Source: Microbacterium halophytorum (lineage in GTDB: Bacteria; Actinomycetota; Actinomycetes; Actinomycetales; Microbacteriaceae). From it: a DNA stretch of 64,000 nt. The stretch covers positions 62,001-126,000 of the forward strand of contig NZ_PNFA01000009.1 of assembly GCF_002970975.1 (NCBI RefSeq). The letters are read 5' to 3'. Under the pieces are notes generated by a model, which saw only the letters and a program-made list of their open reading frames with translations, had not been told where the DNA came from and did not search any database. Numbering within the stretch: position 1 is the stretch's first letter; each line of letters opens with the position of its first letter. Below, piece by piece: positions 21,801 through 28,759 of this stretch. A program made the position numbers and the translations under genes.

Positions 21801-22671
21801 TGCGCAGCGACTGGAACGCGTCGTCCCCCATCCGCTCGGGCTTCGCCGCCGCCTCGGCGAGCTCGTCGATCGTCGCGATGCCCGCCTCGCGCAGGCGATC
21901 TCGCTGGGTCGGCCGCATGCCGGCGACGAGCAGCACGTCGCGGTGAGCCTCGACCTGCTGCTGGCACGTCGCACATCGCCCGCACGCCCGGATGTCGAGC
22001 GCGCCGCGCCGATCGCCCCAGGCGATGGCCTCCCCCGCTGCGCCCTGCTCGACGCGCCGGTCGGCGATCAGCGCCCGGATGCGGTCGCGGCGCACGAAGA
22101 ACAGCGGCAGCACGTCGGCGACCGCGTGCGTCGACGTCGAGCCGTCGCCGAGCAGCAGGTCGACCTCGTCGGCGCGCGGGATGCCGAGCCGGTCGAGCTG
22201 GTCGACGTATGCACCCAGCTGCATGAGGGCCGTCGCCTTGGCGCGGCGGGCGAGCTTCGAATCCTGCACGCGCCACGCCCCCTGCCCGTCGCGCACGAGG
22301 AAGTCGGCGAAGCCCACGAAGTCGTCGGCACGGAACGCCGCCTGGAACACGACCTGCGCGTCGGCGCCGCGCAGCGCGGCGGAGGTCTCGTCGACGGCCC
22401 GCGCCATCGCCTCTGGGTCGTGAGCACGCGCCTCGGCGATCTCGACGACGGCGTCGCCGAACTCCCGCCGGTACTCCTCGAGCACCCGCGCCTCGTGCGC
22501 ATCGCCCATGCGCGCCGCACGCTCGAGCATCGCGTCATCCGGGTCGTCGACGGCCTCGACCCGGCCCAGCTTCGCGTCGAGCGCCCACAGCCATTCGAAC
22601 TCGCAGTTCGCCGCCACGGTCATGTCGCTCGCGCTGAAGACAACGCGCTGCTCGGATCGGATGTATCGCAC
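18895..22671 (-). CDS. TM0106-type RecB-like nuclease fused to SF1 (Dna2/UvrD-class) helicase
   Basis: A 1258-residue multidomain protein. The N-terminal roughly 520 residues form a PD-(D/E)XK RecB-like nuclease of the TM0106 family, with a FVGFADFLVRD core, Cys-rich ACGRCATCQQQ and an HIYHYAPYEPTHLA segment typical of the RNase H-like insertion. A 110-residue Gly/Ala/Pro-rich linker (about 560-650) follows. The C-terminal SF1 helicase has Walker A GPPGTGKT near 865, DEAGQF near 975, a LLLGDPQQLPQVSQG motif III, DKFQGQEA and NVAISRAK motif VI. Probably a DNA-repair or replication-intermediate nuclease-helicase; the substrate is unknown. The GTG start at 22671 has TAGCCT six bases upstream. 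Confidence 0.88.
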   Translation of the reverse strand: MRYIRSEQRVVFSASDMTVAANCEFEWLWALDAKLGRVEAVDDPDDAMLERAARMGDAHEARVLEEYRREFGDAVVEIAEARAHDPEAMARAVDETSAALRGADAQVVFQAAFRADDFVGFADFLVRDGQGAWRVQDSKLARRAKATALMQLGAYVDQLDRLGIPRADEVDLLLGDGSTSTHAVADVLPLFFVRRDRIRALIADRRVEQGAAGEAIAWGDRRGALDIRACGRCATCQQQVEAHRDVLLVAGMRPTQRDRLREAGIATIDELAEAAAKPERMGDDAFQSLRTQARLQVATEREGTGEPLYEVVNPAALSAMPRPDHGDIFFDFEGDPLYSEPLADGSQGWGIDYLFGWVDQKEQYTPLWAHDLAAERRALERFCDFVAARRRQAPGMHIYHYAPYEPTHLAAMAARHGVREADVDRMLRDELFVDLYPIVKNALRVGSRSYSIKKLEPLYMGDEVRTQDVQKGDDSIVRYVEARALAAAGKAEEADAILADLADYNRYDCVSTRRLRDWLVERARETRVLPAAPEDRPADAYEPSPRALALNARADELRHERERVERELSGSGAVAGLAAAPPGQGGDGTSPAGGAAATATGQGEALARGGAPVWTPGSRGAEPAEAGARRAAGVPGAAAHAASADESALRLAAAAIDYYPREQRSFWQAHFERLREPMSLWGETRDVLLVDIRASDVVEDWHTPEGKRAERRIVELRGDLAPGTRLRAGASPYVLYPAPAPFPADGASNRWIHVPREVRVVEALDDGAIVEEYAVDGQTWRELPVALTPPKPPPAGAQQGAIDEWADQLLRAEKNVGASDGAFPVDPATDILRRLRADHHGGKVMSQAIGNDVDAIVFSLLSVPTYVAVQGPPGTGKTYVGSHVIARLVNDHGWKVGVVAQSHAVVENMLDRVVGAGVPADQVGKTLKAGTAPGDERFTAVPRNGLAAFQQGRSSRKGYVIGGTAWDFANTTRVARRGLDLLVVDEAGQFSLAATIAVSMSARHLLLLGDPQQLPQVSQGTHPAPIDTSALGWLMRDAAVLPEGHGYFLARTWRLHPSVAGPVSELSYSGKLRAREGAELRSIEGLAPGVHPVAVAHRGNVTESPEEAAEVLRIVRDAVGREFVDIAIDDDQVAAPQPARPLTQADVIVVAPYNAQQQLVERTLADAGFGDVRVGTVDKFQGQEAAVAIVTLAASSGRDAPRGPEFLLLENRLNVAISRAKVAAYLVHSPALLDDLPHTPEGVARLSAFARLVGAVGA

Positions 22672-22738
22672 GTTCCGAGGCTACGCGGGGGCGCAGACAT
22701 TCCCCCTCGCCCCCGGCGCTCCGTGACAGACTGCAGAT

Positions 22739-24802
22739 GTGACCGAGTTCGACTTCTCCAGCGCCTACCGGCACGGGTTCGCGCGGGTCGCCGCGTGCAC
22801 CGTGCCCGTCGCGATCGCCGACCCTGCGGCCAACGCCGCGGCGATCCTCGAGACCGCCCGCGAGCTCGACGACCGCGCGGTCGCCGTCGCCGTGTTCCCC
22901 GAGCTGGCCCTGTCGGGCTACGCCATCGACGACCTCGTGATGCAGGACGCCCTGCTCGACGCCGTCGAGGCCGCGCTCGAGGAGCTCCGCAACGCGTCGG
23001 AGTGGATCATGCCGCTGCTGCTCGTCGGCGCCCCGCTGCGCCGCGACGGCCGCATCTACAACTGCGCCGTCGCGATCCACCGCGGCGAGATCCTCGGCGT
23101 CGTGCCGAAGTCGTACCTGCCGACCTACCGCGAGTTCTACGAACGCCGCTGGTACGCCGACGGCGCCGGCGAGACCGGCACGATCCGGCTGAAGCGCGGC
23201 GAGGTGCCGTTCGGCCCCGACCTGCTCTTCGCGGCCTCCGACTTCCCCGGCCTCGTCGTGCACGCCGAGGTCTGCGAAGACCTCTGGGTGCCCGTTCCCC
23301 CTTCGTCGTTCGCCGCGCTCGCGGGGGCGACGGTGCAGGCGAACCTCTCCGGCAGCCCCATCACGATCGCCCGCGCCGACGAACGCCACGCGCTCGTCGG
23401 CGCATCGTCGGCGCGCAACCTCTCCGCGTACGTGTATGCCGCGGCGGGCATGGGCGAGTCGACGAACGACGTCTCGTGGGACGGCCAGACCATGATCTTC
23501 GAGTCGGGCGAGCTGCTCACCGAGACGGAGCGCTTCCCCGACGGCCCCCGGCAGGCCGTCGCCGACGTCGACCTCGACCGCCTGCGCCAGAGCCGCGTGC
23601 GGCAAGGCACGTTCGGCGACAACGCCCGCGCCGTCGGGGCGTCCGGGCCCGACTTCCGCACCGTCCCGTTCGAGCTGCGCCCGCCGAAGGGCGACGTCGG
23701 TTTCGAGCGCACGGTCGACCGGTTCCCGTTCGTCCCGGATGACCCCGAGCGCCTCGCGCAGGACTGCTACGAGGCCTTCAACATCCAGGTCGCCGGCCTC
23801 ATGCAGCGCATGCGCCAGATCGGAGACCCGCGCCCCGTCATCGGCGTCTCCGGTGGGCTCGACTCGACGCACGCGCTGCTCGTGATCGCGCGGGCGATGG
23901 ACCGGATGGGCCGCGATCGCAAGGAGATCCTGGCATACACGATGCCCGGCTTCGCGACGAGCGAGCACACGAAGGCGAACGCGCTCGCGCTCGCGGAGGC
24001 CATCGGCGCGACGACGGAGACGATCGACATCCGCCCCGCCGCGCGCGAGATGCTCTCGCAGATGGACCACCCCTTCGCCCGCGGCGAGGAGGTCTACGAC
24101 GTCACCTTCGAGAACGTGCAGGCGGGCCTGCGCACCGACTACCTGTTCCGCCTTGCGAACCACCACGGCGGCATCGTCGTCGGCACGGGCGACCTCTCCG
24201 AGATCGCGCTCGGCTGGTCGACCTATGGCGTCGGCGACCAGATGAGCCACTACGGCGTGAACTCAGGCGTGCCGAAGACGCTGATCCAGCACCTCATCCG
24301 CTGGGTGATCGCCGACGGCACCGGCGTCTCGTCGATCGAGGCGCGCATCCTGCGCTCGGTGCTCGACACCGAGATCTCGCCCGAGCTCGTGCCCGTCGGG
24401 CAGGACGGCAGGGCGCAGTCGACCGAGGACACGATCGGGCCGTACGCCCTGCACGACTTCGCGCTCGCGCACGTGCTGCGGTACGGCACCCGGCCCTCGA
24501 AGATCGCGTTCCTCGCGGAGCACGCCTGGGGCGATCCGGATGCCGGCGCCTGGCCGCCCGGGTTCCCTGCCGACGAGCGCTTCGGGTACGACCGCGAGAC
24601 GATCGTGGCGTGGCTTCGGGTGTTCATCCGGCGCTTCTTCGGCTTCGCGCAGTTCAAGCGCAGCGCGATCCCGAACGGCCCGAAGGTGTCGCCGATCGGC
24701 TCTCTGTCTCCCCGCGGCGACTGGCGCGCACCGAGCGACGGCAACGCGAACGCCTGGCTCGCCGAGCTCGACCGCGCGTTCGGCGAGCCGGAGCGGCGCT
24801 GA
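22739..24802 (+). CDS. nadE: NAD+ synthase (glutamine-hydrolysing)
   Basis: Amidates nicotinate adenine dinucleotide with glutamine-derived ammonia and ATP, the last step of NAD synthesis. The 687 residues comprise an N-terminal carbon-nitrogen hydrolase domain with the triad Glu (FPELALSGYA), Lys (VPKSYLPTYREF) and Cys (VCEDLWVPVPP). The C-terminal synthetase domain has its P-loop in GVSGGLDSTHAL and LRTDYLFRLANHHGGIVVGT. The long Mycobacterium-type fusion is complete. The GTG at 22739 is chosen because CAGACT lies six bases upstream; an ATG two bases earlier is out of frame. Confidence 0.96.
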   Translation: MTEFDFSSAYRHGFARVAACTVPVAIADPAANAAAILETARELDDRAVAVAVFPELALSGYAIDDLVMQDALLDAVEAALEELRNASEWIMPLLLVGAPLRRDGRIYNCAVAIHRGEILGVVPKSYLPTYREFYERRWYADGAGETGTIRLKRGEVPFGPDLLFAASDFPGLVVHAEVCEDLWVPVPPSSFAALAGATVQANLSGSPITIARADERHALVGASSARNLSAYVYAAAGMGESTNDVSWDGQTMIFESGELLTETERFPDGPRQAVADVDLDRLRQSRVRQGTFGDNARAVGASGPDFRTVPFELRPPKGDVGFERTVDRFPFVPDDPERLAQDCYEAFNIQVAGLMQRMRQIGDPRPVIGVSGGLDSTHALLVIARAMDRMGRDRKEILAYTMPGFATSEHTKANALALAEAIGATTETIDIRPAAREMLSQMDHPFARGEEVYDVTFENVQAGLRTDYLFRLANHHGGIVVGTGDLSEIALGWSTYGVGDQMSHYGVNSGVPKTLIQHLIRWVIADGTGVSSIEARILRSVLDTEISPELVPVGQDGRAQSTEDTIGPYALHDFALAHVLRYGTRPSKIAFLAEHAWGDPDAGAWPPGFPADERFGYDRETIVAWLRVFIRRFFGFAQFKRSAIPNGPKVSPIGSLSPRGDWRAPSDGNANAWLAELDRAFGEPERR

Positions 24803-24822
24803 GCCGGTCCCCCGCACGCGGC

Positions 24823-24858
24823 GGCGCCCCGGATCGTGGGGTGATGATCCGGGGCGCC
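24823..24858. terminator. Bidirectional terminator between nadE and exported paralogue 1
   Basis: GGCGCCCCGGATC (24823-24835) and GATCCGGGGCGCC (24846-24858) form a perfect 13-bp stem between two converging genes. Confidence 0.8.
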
Positions 24859-24877
24859 TGCCTCGCGAAGCTCGGCG

Positions 24878-25366
24878 TCAGTCCGAGCCCGCCGACGCGA
24901 CCGAGCTCGCGCTGGCCTGGGTCGCGGGCGTCGCCGGGCTCACCGGCGAAGCGGGTGACTGCGCGCTCGGAGCGGTGGTCGGCGACGCCGGGGTGTGGGC
25001 GCTCGGCGGCGTGACCGCCGACTGCGGGGTCGGGGCGGTCGGGGCGGTCTGAGCGGACGGCGCGGTCTGCGCTGACGGGGCCGTCTGGGCGGACGGGGCC
25101 GTCTGGGCGCTCGGCGCCGTGGGCCCGGTCGCGCCCGTCGCCGCCGTCGCGACTGACGCCGACGTGCCGTTCTCCGAGACGTTCATCGTCACGCCGCCCG
25201 TGCGGTCGAGCACGGCCTTGCCCGTGATCTGGTTCCCGGCGGGCACGGCGCGCGAGCTCGTGCCCTCGTTCAGGTCGAGGCTCGCCGCCGCGGCCGTCGC
25301 ACCGCCGGCGATGACGCCGACGCCCAGCAGGCCCGTGACGCCGTATGCGATCCACTTCGTCTTCAT
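24878..25366 (-). CDS. Low-complexity exported or membrane-anchored protein, paralogue 1
   Basis: Unrecognised. In 162 residues it has a single N-terminal hydrophobic segment (WIAYGVTGLLGVGVIAGGAT), then about 55 ordinary residues with a Thr/Gly-rich NQITGKAVLDRTGGVTMNV piece. A tail dominated by repeated APSAQT units follows, and the end is SAGSD. A paralogue with the same membrane segment and SAGSD end lies at 26855-27319. The ATG at 25366 is preceded by AGGGCAAT; a longer open frame adds 25 basic residues without sense. An element shared with paralogue 2 sits upstream at 25457-25494. The nearby two-component system is a plausible controller; the function is unknown, perhaps an envelope sensor or accessory. 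Confidence 0.65.
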   Translation of the reverse strand: MKTKWIAYGVTGLLGVGVIAGGATAAAASLDLNEGTSSRAVPAGNQITGKAVLDRTGGVTMNVSENGTSASVATAATGATGPTAPSAQTAPSAQTAPSAQTAPSAQTAPTAPTPQSAVTPPSAHTPASPTTAPSAQSPASPVSPATPATQASASSVASAGSD

Positions 25367-25456
25367 GATTGCCCTCCATGGCTTCGGCCCGTGTGCTGTG
25401 GGGCCAGGTCGTCGAGCGCCGGTGCTCCGGCGATGACTCAAGCCTGACGGGCGACT

Positions 25457-25494
25457 CTAAAGCGCTCAGGAGGCGCGGATGAGGCGGCTCTTAA
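25457..25494 (-). promoter_or_regulatory. Candidate response-regulator site upstream of paralogue 1
   Basis: The 38-bp stretch begins CTAAAGC and ends CGGATGAG-N6-CTCTTAA on the plus strand. It matches the stretch at 27343-27380 at 27 of 38 positions and in exact length, while the surrounding DNA differs. A TAGAGT hexamer on the minus strand inside the block's 3' side could be the -10 box. Confidence 0.5.
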
Positions 25495-25536
25495 CGACGG
25501 CGCAGAACTCTTCGGTTCAGAGGCACGCGCGCGGAA

Positions 25537-26697
25537 TCACGCGCCGGCCCCCGGCGCACGCCTCACGGAGACGGCGCCGCCGGAGCCGAGATCCGCGGAG
25601 CGCCGCAGCGCCGCGCGGTCGGCGAGCTCGGGGAACGACTGCAGCACCATGTCGACGAGGCGGCCGAGGGGGCGCGTGAGCGGGTCGGTCGCGGGAACGC
25701 CGTTCGCGAGCTCGATGTCGTCGATCGCGTCGTCGATCTCGACGTCGGTCATGCCCTCGTGGTTCACGGTCACCCCGATGACCTCGGTCGCGGCGAACGC
25801 CTCGATGAGGGCGATCTCGCTCTCCAGGGTCGGCATCGGAACCATCGGGAAGTCGCCCAGCACGCGGCGCCGGGGCGCGTGCTGCACGATGACGCCCTGC
25901 GGCCTGCTGCCGCGCAGGATGTGCGCCGAGGTCAGGTAGGCGGGGTGGCTGAGCGCGCCCTGCCCCTCCACGATGATGACGTCCGGGTCCTCACCCTCGA
26001 AGGCCGCGACGACCTGGTTCTCCACCTCCCCCGAGCAGAACTGCGGCACGAGCGCGTCGAGCGCGACGCCGTAGCGGCCGCCCTGGATGATCGTCGTCTG
26101 CCCCGTGCCGACCATGACCGCCCGGATGCCGCGGGAGACGAGCGCCTGCACGACGAGCGTCGCGGTCGTGCGCTTGCCGATCGCTCCGTCGGTGCCCAGC
26201 ACGGCGATGCGCGGGCACGTCACCTCGGCGATGCGCCCCGAGAAGAGGTGCAGGTCCTTCTTCTCGCGCGGGCGCCGGATGTCGGTGATCGTGACGCCCG
26301 CGAGGATGCTGGCGGCGGCGAACTCGACGTCGTCGGCGAGGAACTCGTGCAGCCCGTTGATGATGTGCATGCCGCGGGCGATCCCGTCGAGCAGCACGAC
26401 GCGCTGCTGCGTCGACAGCAGGCCGTCGGCGGGCGCGACGCCGCAGATCAGGTAATCGGGCGCGCTCCCGGCGTGCGCGACCGCGCTGGCCAGGTCGGCG
26501 TGCACGGGGATCCCGTTCGGCACGCCGTCGAGGACGTCGCCGGCGTCGGCGCCGGCACGGGTGCTGTCGATGACCGAGAGGATCTCGTACTTCTCGGAAT
26601 GTCGGACGAGGCCGTTGGCCGTCTTGCCGTCCTGAGCGCCGAACTGGCCCTCGCAGTAGACGATCGCGGTGGACGGGGTGGGTAGGGCGGTGCGCAT
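25537..26697 (-). CDS. DUF1611 family P-loop protein (DgcN-like)
   Basis: A 386-residue protein of the DUF1611 family. The P-loop-like VLGTDGAIGKRTTATL is at about 170-185. Other conserved elements are VEGQGALSHPAYLTSAHILRG, QFCSGEVENQVV and VIVQHAPRRRVLGDFP. Characterised members (DgcN) N-acetylate D-glutamate and work with a DgcA partner, but no dgcA-like gene is present, so the substrate remains open. The ATG at 26697 is preferred over 26736 because the family sequence starts here (STAIVYCEGQ) and a short Arg-rich extension precedes it. A GAGGAG-type signal precedes it (about 26700-26725). Confidence 0.8.
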   Translation of the reverse strand: MRTALPTPSTAIVYCEGQFGAQDGKTANGLVRHSEKYEILSVIDSTRAGADAGDVLDGVPNGIPVHADLASAVAHAGSAPDYLICGVAPADGLLSTQQRVVLLDGIARGMHIINGLHEFLADDVEFAAASILAGVTITDIRRPREKKDLHLFSGRIAEVTCPRIAVLGTDGAIGKRTTATLVVQALVSRGIRAVMVGTGQTTIIQGGRYGVALDALVPQFCSGEVENQVVAAFEGEDPDVIIVEGQGALSHPAYLTSAHILRGSRPQGVIVQHAPRRRVLGDFPMVPMPTLESEIALIEAFAATEVIGVTVNHEGMTDVEIDDAIDDIELANGVPATDPLTRPLGRLVDMVLQSFPELADRAALRRSADLGSGGAVSVRRAPGAGA

Positions 26698-26854
26698 CGA
26701 ACTCCTCGCGGTCACACAGAGGAGGCGACGGATCACGGAGAGCCCTGAGGCGGATCGGCAGACGAGAAGTCTTCTCTGATCGTCGGCGAGATGCCGACGC
26801 CCTCAACGTAGCAGTGCGAGCTATGCGCGAGCGGTGCGAACCCCGCGCCGACGG

Positions 26855-27319
26855 TCAGTCGGAGCCCGCGCTGGCCGCCGAGCCCCCGACCGAGGCGGCC
26901 GAGACGGGCGACGCCGCCGGAGGGGCCGCCGGCTCGGGCGCCGATTGCGTGTTCTGGGCGGGCTGTGCCTTCTGCGCGGGCTGCGGCGCGCCGCCCGTTC
27001 CACCTTCCGGAGCGTCGGGCGCGGAGGCCGCCGAGAGCTCGCCCGGTGTATCCGCCGAGTGCGGGCTCGGCCCGTTCGTCGAGTTCGGGGTGGCCGCCGA
27101 GGCGGCCTCCCCCGGCGTCGGCGCCGAGAGCTGCAGCACTCCGGAGTCGATCCCCGCGGCGGTCCGCTCCTCGCTGCCGCTCGTGATCGCGCCGGCGGCG
27201 ATCGCCTGCCCGGATGTCGTGCGCAGGTCCATCGCGCCCGCGGCGGCGACCGCGCCGCCGGCGAGCGCGGCGACGCCGAGCGCGCCCGTGGCCCCGTATG
27301 CGATCCATCTCCTGCTCAT
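26855..27319 (-). CDS. Low-complexity exported or membrane-anchored protein, paralogue 2
   Basis: A 154-residue paralogue of 24878-25366. It shares the membrane segment (RWIAYGATGALGVAALAGGA), the spacer with GAITSGSEERTAAG, a Pro/Ala/Ser-rich tail and the SAGSD terminus, but it lacks the repeated APSAQT unit. An AQPAQ motif (QPAQKAQPAQNTQ) takes its place. A CAGACT hexamer lies seven bases before the ATG, so the transcript may be leaderless; the shared regulatory element is directly upstream at 27343-27380. The two genes flank DUF1611 in the same orientation, so the arrangement may be an old duplication. Confidence 0.65.
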   Translation of the reverse strand: MSRRWIAYGATGALGVAALAGGAVAAAGAMDLRTTSGQAIAAGAITSGSEERTAAGIDSGVLQLSAPTPGEAASAATPNSTNGPSPHSADTPGELSAASAPDAPEGGTGGAPQPAQKAQPAQNTQSAPEPAAPPAASPVSAASVGGSAASAGSD

Positions 27320-27342
27320 ACCGACCAGTCTGCGAGCGCCGG

Positions 27343-27380
27343 CTAAAGCCCCGACCAGCCGCGGATGAGAGCGTTCTTAG
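27343..27380 (-). promoter_or_regulatory. Candidate response-regulator site upstream of paralogue 2
   Basis: The second copy of the 38-bp block (CTAAAGC at one end, TTCTTAG at the other) sits 24 bases upstream of the start codon. See 25457-25494 for the comparison. Confidence 0.5.
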
Positions 27381-27427
27381 ATCGGCATCCGGATCATCGT
27401 CCCGGCCCCGGCGGGCGGCGGCACGGG

Positions 27428-28648
27428 TCAGGACGACGCCCCGGCGCTCCCGACCGGCTCGGCCGCCCCTCGCAGCGGCGCGCCGACGGCCGCTGCCTCA
27501 GCGAGCGCGAGCAGCGTGCGGGTGCGATCGTCGTCGCCCGACATCCCCGCGGCGAGCGCGTGCCCCAGCAGGTGGATGCCCGTCAGAGCCCGCATGCGCT
27601 GCCCGTCCCACCGCCGCTGCGCGCCCTCCGCGAGCCGCCACACGCGCCCGCGCGGCTCGGCGTCCGCCGTGATCAGCGCGCTGGCCGCGGCATGCGAGCA
27701 GAACGCCGCCGCATCCTCCGCCGGGTCGCCGAGCCCCGCGGTGTCGACGTCGATGAGCCCCGTGATCGCGACATCCGGCCCGGTGCCGCCGAGGAAGAGC
27801 TGCCCGATGTGCAGGTCGCCGTGAATAGTGCGCCGCTCGGCCGGCTCCGTCGCCAGCCCCAGCGCACACGCGGCCCTGACCCGGGAGACCTCCGCCTGGT
27901 GCTGCGGGATCGCCTCGTGCGCGCGCTCGGCGTACCAGGGCAGCCGCTCCGGGACACCGGTCCTGGCCGTCCACTCGGTCGTGGTCCGCTCGATGCGTCG
28001 GCGCAGCTCGTCGACGCGGTCGAGCAGCGCATCCGGCTCCCACGCGACGTCGGGCGCCGCCGTGCCCGCCGCGGCGTCGATCACGAGCACGCCGTCGGGC
28101 GACCAGCCCCGCACGCGCGGCGTCGGCAGCCCTCCCGCCTCGAGCGCGCGGTGCGCGTCGACGATGCGCGAGATGCGTCGGGGCCGCACGACCTTCACCC
28201 ATGCCGTCCCCTCGGCCGTCCGCACCCGCAGCACGGCACGGCGGCCCGGCCGGTACGCGACGAACTCCGGCGCGCCGACCGCCTCGATCCCGAGCCGCTC
28301 CAGCAGAACGACGACGGCCCCGCCGAACGCCGTCGGCACGAGCGCAGGCAGGTGCGGGTCGGCGGGGTGCGTCCACACGCGGGCGACGCCCTCGAGCACG
28401 AGGCCCGTCTCGCGCGCGACCGGGATGCCCGAGGTATCGACGTACTCGATCGTCGTCCGCGGGGCGCCCGGCGCGCCATCCGGGAGCCCGCTCTCGGCGC
28501 CGTGCGCCACCTCGAAGCCCGTCACCGCTCCCGCTCCGAGCGGTTCGCGGCTGATCATCCGGAGCCCGCTCGCGGGCACGCCGATCGCCGACGAGAGCAG
28601 CTCCTCGTCGCTCGGCCTGTCGGGTGCCGCGGCACCGGCTGCGTCCAT
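27428..28648 (-). CDS. Aminoglycoside phosphotransferase-like kinase
   Basis: A 406-residue protein kinase-like small-molecule kinase (APH superfamily). The catalytic loop is RRTIHGDLHIGQLFL (HGD Brenner motif), and the metal-binding Asp lies in GLIDVDTAGLGDPAEDAAAF. The N-lobe has VRPRRISRIVDAHRALEAGG. The substrate is unknown; related actinobacterial genes include maltokinases, homoserine kinase-type enzymes and stress kinases. The ATG at 28648 is chosen because the frame before it is Arg/His-rich and out of family. It is divergent from the histidine kinase across 111 bp holding a candidate response-regulator site. Confidence 0.75.
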   Translation of the reverse strand: MDAAGAAAPDRPSDEELLSSAIGVPASGLRMISREPLGAGAVTGFEVAHGAESGLPDGAPGAPRTTIEYVDTSGIPVARETGLVLEGVARVWTHPADPHLPALVPTAFGGAVVVLLERLGIEAVGAPEFVAYRPGRRAVLRVRTAEGTAWVKVVRPRRISRIVDAHRALEAGGLPTPRVRGWSPDGVLVIDAAAGTAAPDVAWEPDALLDRVDELRRRIERTTTEWTARTGVPERLPWYAERAHEAIPQHQAEVSRVRAACALGLATEPAERRTIHGDLHIGQLFLGGTGPDVAITGLIDVDTAGLGDPAEDAAAFCSHAAASALITADAEPRGRVWRLAEGAQRRWDGQRMRALTGIHLLGHALAAGMSGDDDRTRTLLALAEAAAVGAPLRGAAEPVGSAGASS

Positions 28649-28695
28649 GCCGAAATTCCACCACGCGCCGGCGCCCCCGCGCCACGAGGCGGCAG

Positions 28696-28709
28696 TGAGA
28701 CGTTTCTTA
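28696..28709 (+). promoter_or_regulatory. Candidate response-regulator half-site upstream of the histidine kinase
   Basis: TGAGACGTTTCTTA matches the TGAGAGCGTTCTTA part of the element at 27343-27380 at 11 of 14 positions. It lies in the gap between the divergent kinase-like gene (28648) and the histidine kinase gene (28760), consistent with autoregulation. Confidence 0.35.
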
Positions 28710-28759
28710 TTTTCCGCCCGCGGGCCGTTCCGCGCGCACCGGTTCGCGATACTAGCCTG

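Noticed and set aside
27365..28759. Upstream extension of the histidine kinase frame
   Set aside because: Antisense to the phosphotransferase gene; kinase homology and the -10/GTG arrangement start at 28760.
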